From assembly GCA_003165115.1 (NCBI GenBank), contig PLSJ01000263.1:1-5630 (forward strand): a stretch of DNA of 5,630 nucleotides. The letters are read 5' to 3'. A program made the position numbers and the translations under genes. The DNA comes from Syntrophaceae bacterium. GTDB lineage: Bacteria; Desulfobacterota; Syntrophorhabdia; Syntrophorhabdales; WCHB1-27. Each line of letters begins with the position of its first letter. The stretch's first letter is position 1. The notes under the pieces are model-generated. The model worked only from the letters and a program-made list of their open reading frames with translations, was not told where the DNA came from and searched no databases. Positions 1 to 5,374 of this stretch are shown in pieces.

Positions 1-34
1 ATCCTTCGAGCGGATGAACCTTTTTATATTTCAT
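1..34 (-). CDS. Possible first codons of a further gene (cut by window edge)
   Basis: An ATG at 32-34 on the minus strand opens a frame M-K-Y-K-K-V-H-P-L-E-G that runs off the left edge. It begins 57 bases past the MCP stop, a plausible operon spacing. The upstream sequence has only a weak purine stretch (GGA 4 bases before the ATG). The frame is also open back to the MCP stop codon, so openness carries little weight. Eleven codons do not allow a family call. Confidence 0.3.
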   Translation of the reverse strand, partial: MKYKKVHPLEG

Positions 35-91
35 GCGATCCAAAGCCAACTGTATGGATGGCCTACCGAACCAGGTTCCTCTCCCGCACAG

Positions 92-1312
92 TCAAAAGAA
101 GGTCACGTCGTCACTGCCTTTGGCCATACCCGTCCTGTTGTTCGGCGCCCCAGGCGGCCTCTGTAACGCATCCGCCGCAACCTTTCTCTCCCGCTCCATC
201 GTATAGACAACATCCAGCTGTTTAAAGATCTCCTCCTTCATCCCGAGGTGGACGAGTTCGTTCTCAATGTCCGAGACCACATTTATGCCAGAAAGCTCCT
301 CTCTCATGGTATCGAGGATCTGGACAACGTGGCCGACTACCTGTTTCGTCACATCTTCAAACTGGAGGTCGACGACGATCGCCTCAATTTCTTCCCTGAG
401 CCGTGTCGCATTGCCAACAGAATCCTGCATCATGGCTGCCAGTTGCGACGTGGTTTCAGCCATGGAAGAGAGGAAACCTTTGAGGCGCTCTATCATGGAA
501 GTTATGAAAGCTTTCTCCGTCTCCGTTGCGTTTCTAATAGAAGCATGCGCTTCCGAGATAAAGGCATTCGTTGATGCGAGCCCCGCTTTGACCTCGCGGG
601 CAGACCCCGAAGACCTCGTGGCAAGCTTACCTACCTCCCCCGCCACCACGGCAAACCCCCTGCCGGCGTCGCCAGCCCGGGCCGCTTCGATGCTTGCGTT
701 CAAGGCCAGAAGGTTGGTGTTTTCCGCTATGTCGGCAATCTCGTCCGAAAAGGGGAGGATACCCTTTACTTTGCTCAAAATCTCGTCGAGCTTTTGCATA
801 AAATCAGCCTTGCCCTCCACGATCTTTTGCAGGTCTTCACCCAAACCCCTGACCAAGATCTCATGCCCGAAGATATCCTCTCCCCCTGATTCGTCGTTCG
901 GTGAAAACTGTGCCCGGCGATTTTCATCAGTCTGGGCGAGCTTGCCCCTGACGCCTCTCAATACGCTTGCAGTCGTATCTATGTTCTTCGAGATCTCATC
1001 CGTCAGCCGTGTAAACTGGGACACCAGATCAACGGCCGCCCCTTCGACCCTTGAAGACGCATCCTGGAGCTGTCCCGTGAGCACGGGGATTGTTTCCTTT
1101 ACCAGGATGAGTTTCCGCTGCAGCGGCATAATCATGTTCGCTATTTTTTCCAGATGCGCATCCCTCTGAGAAGATGGATCGTTGAGGGAGCCCTGCACTT
1201 CAGCCTTCTTATGCTTCGACCCACTCCATCTGGAAGAAACTGCTGACAGCACATACCCGGCCGTTGCTGCTGCGAGCAAGAAGACCGCGAAGAGCCAGAA
1301 AGGTAAAAACAC
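92..1312 (-). CDS. Membrane-anchored methyl-accepting chemotaxis protein with a CheZ-like C-terminal motif
   Basis: This 406-residue receptor-type signalling protein would control the co-encoded CheA. Residues ~3-25 form one hydrophobic helix, followed by R/K-rich residues (28-37), implying an inner-membrane anchor with everything else cytoplasmic. There is no second membrane span, periplasmic sensor domain or HAMP domain. Long helical segments run ~55-125 and 150-345, broken by a Gly/Pro/Asp-rich stretch at ~134-150. The receptor tip is canonical at 191-235: [20 protein letters not shown], then [11 protein letters not shown]. Near the end of the return helix is Q317-F-E-D320-V-T-K-Q324-V-V, very close to the CheZ active-site motif. 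A Pro/Asn/Gly-rich linker (~380-398) and the tail S-D-D-V-T-F-F complete the protein. The E. coli receptor NWETF tail is absent. It is the last clear gene of the operon. Calling it a receptor is secure; a phosphatase activity is inference. Confidence 0.93.
   Translation of the reverse strand: MFLPFWLFAVFLLAAATAGYVLSAVSSRWSGSKHKKAEVQGSLNDPSSQRDAHLEKIANMIMPLQRKLILVKETIPVLTGQLQDASSRVEGAAVDLVSQFTRLTDEISKNIDTTASVLRGVRGKLAQTDENRRAQFSPNDESGGEDIFGHEILVRGLGEDLQKIVEGKADFMQKLDEILSKVKGILPFSDEIADIAENTNLLALNASIEAARAGDAGRGFAVVAGEVGKLATRSSGSAREVKAGLASTNAFISEAHASIRNATETEKAFITSMIERLKGFLSSMAETTSQLAAMMQDSVGNATRLREEIEAIVVDLQFEDVTKQVVGHVVQILDTMREELSGINVVSDIENELVHLGMKEEIFKQLDVVYTMERERKVAADALQRPPGAPNNRTGMAKGSDDVTFF
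335..364 (-). other. CheZ-like D-x-x-x-Q motif within the MCP
   Basis: Codons 317-326 read [11 protein letters not shown]. coli CheZ (from memory) reads D-F-Q-D-L-T-G-Q-V-I around its Asp143 and catalytic Gln147. Phe, Asp, Thr, Gln and Val coincide in register, which makes D320 and Q324 the counterparts. Activity is not shown by the sequence. Confidence 0.6.
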
Positions 1313-1317
1313 TTAAG

Positions 1318-1323
1318 CCTCCC
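1318..1323 (-). promoter_or_regulatory. Ribosome binding site that fixes the GTG start of the MCP gene
   Basis: GGGAGG on the minus strand, 5 bases before GTG 1310-1312; a second purine-rich AGGAGGGG lies just upstream. An in-frame TAA directly precedes the GTG, so the protein cannot start earlier, and a later start would remove the membrane helix. Confidence 0.8.
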
Positions 1324-1369
1324 GCCCCTCCTATTGCTCCCGGATTGCGAAAAGGAGCCGAGGTGGACA

Positions 1370-4315
1370 CTAAACGAGTTTTTCAGGGTTGAGCACCAGC
1401 ACGGCTCTGCCGTCTCCAAGGATGCTCACGCCACTCACCACATCTATCTGCGAAAGCGATTCAGGCACGGGCTTGATGGCAACCTCCATATTCCTGCAGA
1501 GGCGATCGACAACGACGCCCAGCTTGCCCGTCCCAGCCTTCACGATCACCATGGGCACTTCTTCTTTATCGGATGTCAGGTCTGTCTTCTTGAGCCTGCT
1601 CTTCCGGGCGCCACTGTTTCCTCCATCCAGCAGCATCTCAAGCGTGCCCGCAGGGAGTACCTCGTCCCGGTGGCAGAATCCCCACCGGTCATGAAGCTTT
1701 CGCAGCCGTTCAGGCGCGATTTTGACCGTTTCAACGACATAATCGAGAGGGAACGCGTATGTTTTGCCGAGCGACTCCACGAGGAGAGCGTCACTCACGC
1801 CCATCTTCATCGGGATGGTGAGAGTTATCTCGGTGCCTGAACCCTCCTCGGAGTGAACCTCCACCTTGCCGCCAAGGGACGTCACCGCGGTGTTTACCAC
1901 GTCCATGCCGACACCGCGGCCGGAAATATCCGTTGCTTCCGCCTTCGTGGAGAAGCCCGGCATGAAAATCACCGCGAGGATGGAATCATCGTCAGGCGAC
2001 GCCACGTCCATCCCAAGGCTTTTCGCCTTCTCGTACACCTTCTGCCTGGATATGCCCCTGCCGTCGTCAACCACCCGGATGATGAGATCGCTCCCCTCCT
2101 GCCATGACTTGAGGAGTATGGTTCCCCGCTCCGGCTTTCCAGAGGCCCTGCGCTCCTCGGGGGTTTCTATCCCATGATCGCATGAGTTCCTGATGATGTG
2201 GATCAAAGGGTCGGAAAGCATGTCGCCCACATTTTTATCGATCTCAGTGTCATCCCCCTCGGTTGCCAGCTCTATCATTTTCTGCTGTTTCCGCGAGATA
2301 TCTCTGACAACCCGCTGAAACTTCTGGAATATACCCTTGATGGGGACCATCCTGAGGGACATGACGCCCTGCTGCATCTCGTTCGTCACCCTGGAAAGAA
2401 GGTAAAGGTTGTCCTTGAGCGACCGGATCATCGCCTGGGGTACGGAAGCAATGGCGCCCAGTTCACCCAGAAGATAGTCATACGTGTTCCGGGCCACGAG
2501 AAACTCTCCGGCCATATTGGTGAGTTGGTCGATCCTGCGCTCATCTACCCTGATGGTCTTCGTTTCACTCTCGACTGCCCCGGGACGCGCCTGGCTTGCC
2601 GCTTCCATCAATTCCTGCGCGTGCAATGCCTCTTGCACGTCCGATGCGGTAACTTTCCCTTCCTCGACAAGCATCTCGCCGATCGGCTTCTGACGGGACA
2701 GGACCTCCTTGATGTCCTGTTCGGTGACCTTGCCCTCCTCGACCAGTATCTGCCCCAGCCGCTTCGGACCCGCTTCCAGTCCCGTAATGATTGCGACGAT
2801 CTCCTCTACTGCATTGCGCAGGGAAGCCTCATCGTGCAGCGTACCCATAGCATGGCCGCAGAGGAACGAGAGCCTTTTCAATCCGACGAACGCGGAAGCC
2901 TTTTGTAAACCATCGAGAGACCGGGCAACTATTTTCAGCGTGTCGTCGCCGAAGGGCCGTGTCTTGAGACTACCTGAGAGTATCTCCCTGTGTTGGAGCG
3001 ACTGCTCGAGAAAGGCTTTGATAGTTTCGTCAGGCACGACAGCGCCTGCGTGCTCCGCCGAACCCTGTTCCGTCGCCGTGGTGAGGGATTGCCGGAGCTT
3101 TTCATAGAGCGGCGGAAGATTGACTCTCTTTTCACCAGCACCCAGCTTCTTTATGGCGTCGCGCAAAAAGTCAGTCGCTTTGAGAAGAAGGTCTATGATA
3201 TCGGGCGTCCGCTTCATGGCTCCCGAACGGAGACGCTCGAGCAGCGATTCGAGCGCATGGGCAAAAAGGACCACGTTTTGAAGACCGATGTAGCCTGCAT
3301 CTCCTTTCAGGTTATGAACGGTCCTGAAAATATCGTTGAGTGCGTGCGGAGAGTTCTTGCGCTCATAGTCAATGACGGCCTTTTCAAGAGACTCGGTCAT
3401 CTCGCCTGCACTGATGAGAAACTCCTTCAGGTTCTCTTCATTAATGCCGGAGTCTTCAGAATCTGCATCAGCGGACTCGGCATTAGACGTCTCCCTCCCC
3501 GGATATTCCACTTGGGTCACAGAGATCAGTCCGGGGTCAAGGGCCAGATCCGTGACCTCGGACACCTTTCTATCGGTCGCAAGATAGACGACGGGATGGA
3601 GATAGAGACAGAGGGGCTCGAACTCACCTAATGCCGGCACCGGCAGATAACCGGCGGTGGGGATGTAGCGCGCCGAGATTGACCGAAGGTTCTTCAGCAA
3701 CACGGCAGGGTCGTAACCATTTTCGAAAAGCTCGGAAGTGAAGTTGACCCCAACTTTGTAGAAATGAAGCCCGTCCCCGGTCGCCGCTTCGAGTGATGCG
3801 GAGAGCTCAGGTGGGATCTCCGGGAGAAACGCTTTTCCGTCCGGCAGAACAGCCTGCCCCTCCGGTGCACCGCCCTTCGGCCCGTTTTCAGAATGACTGT
3901 CCGGCGGCGCTGCCTGGTCACTCTTGTCGTGTACGAGCAGGCCGGCCAGACGGTCAAGAAGCCCCTCGTCGACAGCGGGCTTCTCCCCTTTCTCGTAGGC
4001 GCTTGCCATCTCTCCTATTGCATCGGTTCCCGAAAGGACTATATCGACGATGTCGGAGGTCAGCGCGATAGTGCCTTCCCGCACGCCGCCGAGAAGCTCC
4101 TCAAAATGGTGCGCAAATTGGCCCAGGGCATCCATGCCAAACATGCCGGCGCTGCCCTTGATGGTATGGATGCCCCTAAAAATGGCATTCAAGAGATCCG
4201 GGTCCTCGGGCGCGGTCTCCGCCTTGAGGATATCCTCGCTCACCTGATCGATAATCTCACGTATTTCCTGGCAAAACTGCCGTTTGTAGTCTTCTGTATT
4301 CTGCTCTATGGACAC
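1370..4315 (-). CDS. cheA: Chemotaxis histidine kinase CheA, enlarged multi-Hpt form
   Basis: CheA autophosphorylates on histidine under receptor control and phosphorylates CheY. At 981 residues it is much longer than the ~650 of E. coli CheA. Domains in order: Hpt1 at ~8-105 with H50 in F-R-G-I-H-T-I-K-G-S-A-G; a polar P/G/S-rich linker to ~175; a P2-like alpha/beta domain at ~183-272; an acidic linker; Hpt2 at ~294-392 with H334 in V-H-N-L-K-G-D-A-G; a degenerate third Hpt at ~428-515 with D468 in place of His; a tandem repeat at 519-567; P3 dimerisation at ~585-655; and the P4 ATPase at ~656-838. P4 has its N box (H706, N710, D713, H714, G715), G1 (D750-D-G-R-G754), the F box around F784-F788 and G2 (G799-R-G-V-G803). 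A CheW-like P5 follows at ~840-981. The GTG start places the first Hpt helix at the usual distance. The protein is cytoplasmic and the kinase core looks fully intact. CheW is not seen in the window. Confidence 0.97.
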   Translation of the reverse strand: MSIEQNTEDYKRQFCQEIREIIDQVSEDILKAETAPEDPDLLNAIFRGIHTIKGSAGMFGMDALGQFAHHFEELLGGVREGTIALTSDIVDIVLSGTDAIGEMASAYEKGEKPAVDEGLLDRLAGLLVHDKSDQAAPPDSHSENGPKGGAPEGQAVLPDGKAFLPEIPPELSASLEAATGDGLHFYKVGVNFTSELFENGYDPAVLLKNLRSISARYIPTAGYLPVPALGEFEPLCLYLHPVVYLATDRKVSEVTDLALDPGLISVTQVEYPGRETSNAESADADSEDSGINEENLKEFLISAGEMTESLEKAVIDYERKNSPHALNDIFRTVHNLKGDAGYIGLQNVVLFAHALESLLERLRSGAMKRTPDIIDLLLKATDFLRDAIKKLGAGEKRVNLPPLYEKLRQSLTTATEQGSAEHAGAVVPDETIKAFLEQSLQHREILSGSLKTRPFGDDTLKIVARSLDGLQKASAFVGLKRLSFLCGHAMGTLHDEASLRNAVEEIVAIITGLEAGPKRLGQILVEEGKVTEQDIKEVLSRQKPIGEMLVEEGKVTASDVQEALHAQELMEAASQARPGAVESETKTIRVDERRIDQLTNMAGEFLVARNTYDYLLGELGAIASVPQAMIRSLKDNLYLLSRVTNEMQQGVMSLRMVPIKGIFQKFQRVVRDISRKQQKMIELATEGDDTEIDKNVGDMLSDPLIHIIRNSCDHGIETPEERRASGKPERGTILLKSWQEGSDLIIRVVDDGRGISRQKVYEKAKSLGMDVASPDDDSILAVIFMPGFSTKAEATDISGRGVGMDVVNTAVTSLGGKVEVHSEEGSGTEITLTIPMKMGVSDALLVESLGKTYAFPLDYVVETVKIAPERLRKLHDRWGFCHRDEVLPAGTLEMLLDGGNSGARKSRLKKTDLTSDKEEVPMVIVKAGTGKLGVVVDRLCRNMEVAIKPVPESLSQIDVVSGVSILGDGRAVLVLNPEKLV
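2615..2761 (-). repeat. Tandem 25-codon repeat in CheA resembling the MshEN/GspE N-terminal motif
   Basis: There are two direct copies 75 bases apart, coding CheA residues 519-542 and 544-567. Both read x-[LI]-G-x-x-L-V-E-E-G-K-V-T-x-x-D-[IV]-x-E-x-L-x-x-Q. The first starts R-L-G; the second has P-I-G. The similarity is visible in the DNA as well as the protein. The pattern matches, from memory, the motif of type II secretion ATPase N-terminal (MshEN) domains except for Lys at position 11 and a one-residue spacer. It sits just before the dimerisation domain. Confidence 0.85.
2771..3034 (-). other. Degenerate third Hpt-like domain within CheA (His replaced by Asp)
   Basis: CheA residues ~428-515 align by eye with Hpt2: an opening helix (T-I-K-A-F-L-E versus N-L-K-E-F-L-I), then R-S-L-D-G-L-Q-K-A-S-A-F-V-G-L against R-T-V-H-N-L-K-G-D-A-G-Y-I-G-L. 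D468 (codon 2912-2914) takes the place of the phospho-His, and the conserved Lys-Gly becomes Gln-Lys. It probably keeps the four-helix fold but cannot carry phosphate on His. Confidence 0.7.
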
Positions 4316-4320
4316 GGCTT

Positions 4321-4326
4321 TCCCCC
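4321..4326 (-). promoter_or_regulatory. Weak ribosome binding site before the GTG start of cheA
   Basis: GGGGGA on the minus strand, 5 bases before GTG 4313-4315. It is a poor match to AGGAGG, and with a GTG start it may keep CheA levels below those of the CheY proteins (inference). Confidence 0.5.
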
Positions 4327-4330
4327 GTTT

Positions 4331-4696
4331 CTATCCGATGATCTTTTTCACGACGCCGACCAGCACATCGGGTTTGAAGGGCTTGACGATCCATGCCTTC
4401 GCCCCGGCCTGTTGACCCTCCTGCTTTTTCTTGTCCTGGCTCTCCGTGGTCAGCATGACAATGGGGATGAATCTCGACTGAGGCGCCGCTTTTGCCGCCT
4501 TGATCAGCTCGATTCCATCCATGTTCGGCATGTTAAGGTCGCTCACGATCAGGTCAACCTTCTTCCCGGTGAGCTTTGTCAGCGCGTCCCTGCCGTCCGA
4601 TGCCTCGACCACCTCATAGCCTTCCCGCTTGAGCGTCATGGCAATAAGGCCCCGCATCGAAGCGGCATCATCGACGATCATAATGGTTCTGGGCAT
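4331..4696 (-). CDS. cheY: Chemotaxis response regulator CheY (Trp switch type), directly upstream of cheA
   Basis: This 121-residue single receiver domain is the likely main phosphate acceptor of the adjacent CheA. Visible residues are acidic pair D9-D10, phospho-acceptor D53 in S-D-L-N-M-P-N-M-D-G, T83 in M-L-T-T-E-S-Q-D, K105 in W-I-V-K-P-F, and W102 where E. coli CheY has the Tyr106 switch residue. The T-T-E-S-Q-D-K-K-K-Q-E-G run is typical of CheY proteins encoded beside a CheA. The start is fixed by a strong Shine-Dalgarno and family length. The gene ends in TAG 15 bases before the cheA GTG. If the system drives flagella, phospho-CheY would bind the motor switch; an alternative non-motility output is also possible because no flagellar gene is visible. 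It shares a 17-base identical block with the other cheY around the phospho-acceptor codons. Confidence 0.94.
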   Translation of the reverse strand: MPRTIMIVDDAASMRGLIAMTLKREGYEVVEASDGRDALTKLTGKKVDLIVSDLNMPNMDGIELIKAAKAAPQSRFIPIVMLTTESQDKKKQEGQQAGAKAWIVKPFKPDVLVGVVKKIIG

Positions 4697-5007
4697 GAAT
4701 CCCTCCCGCTCAAGTCTTTTTCACTTAATCCATAAAGCACAGCCAGTTCCCTGAACCTTTCGGAAGGCCGGGAAACCAGAAACTCAATTCCTTTCATCTC
4801 CGCCGTGAGGCTCAGCGAGACGAGTAATTGGAGGTACGCGGTGTCCATCTCTTCCACCCGGGCGCCGTCCACCTCAACCCTGCGAACATTCTTATGTTTT
4901 GTAAGCTTCTCTCTAAGGAGGCGGGTATCCGCCTCCACGCAGACAATCGTCGATTCTTCGGAAAGGCTCATGGATAAAACGTTCCCTTTCCTGGCTACCT
5001 TAATCAC
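4678..5007 (-). CDS. Small STAS-domain protein encoded within the che operon
   Basis: This 109-residue protein is built almost entirely of one STAS domain, the fold of anti-sigma-factor antagonists such as SpoIIAA and of MlaB. It has an N-terminal beta strand region, then a strand R-R-V-E-V-D followed by the hallmark D55-T56-A57-Y58-L59-Q60-L-L, where the family usually reads D-S-A-G-L-Q-L-L. A helix, the strand G-I-E-F-L-V, and a helix ending in L-Y-G-L follow. Thr replaces the usual phosphorylatable Ser, and Tyr replaces the small Gly after Ala. No membrane segment or signal peptide is seen, so it should be cytoplasmic. The gene overlaps cheY genes on both sides (8 and 19 bases), implying tight co-expression. 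No cognate RsbW/SpoIIAB-type kinase is visible. The role is unknown; a partner-switch adaptor in the chemotaxis pathway is an inference. The fold call is secure, the function is not. Confidence 0.85.
   Translation of the reverse strand: MIKVARKGNVLSMSLSEESTIVCVEADTRLLREKLTKHKNVRRVEVDGARVEEMDTAYLQLLVSLSLTAEMKGIEFLVSRPSERFRELAVLYGLSEKDLSGRDSCPEPL
4701..4707 (-). promoter_or_regulatory. Ribosome binding site for the second cheY
   Basis: GGGAGGG on the minus strand, 4 bases before ATG 4694-4696 and within the last codons of the STAS gene. This supports reinitiation or coupled translation across the 19-base overlap. Confidence 0.75.
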
Positions 5008-5368
5008 GTGAGCCTCCCGTGAGCATCTGCAGGTGAAGGAGAAGCGTTTGCGGCTTCACCGGCTTTACGATGTAGAGGTTTGCGCCGGCCGCGAACCCCT
5101 TCTCCCTGTGGACGGCCTCTTCCTGGGTGGTCATGATGATGATGGGCGTCTCTTTTTCTTCCTGCCTGTACTTCCTGATAAAGGTCAGCCCGTCCATGTT
5201 CGGCATGTTGATATCGCACAGGATCACATCATAGGGACGGAACAACGCCTTCTCCAGCGCCTCCACCCCGTCGGACGCGCCATCGGCCTGAAATCCCGAG
5301 CTCTTCAGGATGTTCATGTGAAAATTCCTGACCACGGGAGAGTCGTCCACGACCAGCACACTTTTCAT
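5000..5368 (-). CDS. CheY-like single-domain response regulator (Tyr switch type)
   Basis: This is a stand-alone receiver domain of 122 residues with no output domain, expected to accept phosphate from CheA in the cytoplasm. All receiver landmarks are present: acidic pair D8-D9, phospho-acceptor D52 in D-I-N-M-P-N-M-D-G, T80, the switch aromatic Y99, and K102 in V-K-P. The ATG start is supported by AAGGAG 9 bases upstream and by the family length. It sits between cheR and the STAS gene; its last codons overlap the STAS start by 8 bases, and that gene's Shine-Dalgarno lies within it. It differs clearly from the second CheY downstream (Tyr rather than Trp at the switch position, different C-terminal helix), so the two are probably not redundant. 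It could act on the output target, as a phosphate sink, or on the STAS protein; sequence alone does not decide. Confidence 0.93.
   Translation of the reverse strand: MKSVLVVDDSPVVRNFHMNILKSSGFQADGASDGVEALEKALFRPYDVILCDINMPNMDGLTFIRKYRQEEKETPIIIMTTQEEAVHREKGFAAGANLYIVKPVKPQTLLLHLQMLTGGSRD
5013..5018 (-). promoter_or_regulatory. Ribosome binding site that fixes the GTG start of the STAS gene
   Basis: GGGAGG on the minus strand, 5 bases upstream of GTG 5005-5007 and inside the end of the preceding cheY. No comparable site precedes the alternative ATG at 4969-4971, so GTG is preferred. Confidence 0.75.
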
Positions 5369-5374
5369 CTGTCT

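Noticed and set aside
30..55. Sigma-54-like GG...GC spacing upstream of the possible left-edge gene
   Set aside because: The spacing between GG and GC is 9 rather than the required 10 bases, and the flanking bases do not match the -24/-12 consensus.
68..78. Perfect 11-base palindrome GAACC-A-GGTTC after the MCP stop codon
   Set aside because: A one-base loop cannot form a hairpin terminator, a usable loop leaves only a 3-bp stem, and no T-run follows. A short operator is possible but unsupported by any second copy.
267..1169. 300-residue open frame on the plus strand opposite the MCP gene
   Set aside because: It is antisense to a gene with unmistakable MCP signatures, its translation is Ser/Ala-rich low-information sequence with no family motif, and it has no convincing ribosome site.
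1313..1369. 57-base cheA-MCP gap as a promoter or terminator
   Set aside because: It contains two purine-rich Shine-Dalgarno-like stretches but no recognisable -35/-10 or -24/-12 pair and no stable stem followed by Ts, so read-through within the operon is more likely.
2615..2761. The 75-base direct repeat as a mobile or CRISPR-like element
   Set aside because: There are only two copies, both in frame, with differences mostly tolerated by the protein motif. It is a duplicated protein module, not a DNA-level element.
3893..4735. 280-residue plus-strand open frame spanning the cheA start and the cheY gene
   Set aside because: It crosses two well-supported minus-strand genes and their junction. 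Its His/Leu/Asp-rich translation looks like the reverse complement of real codons. The same applies to the plus-strand frame at 2198-2908.
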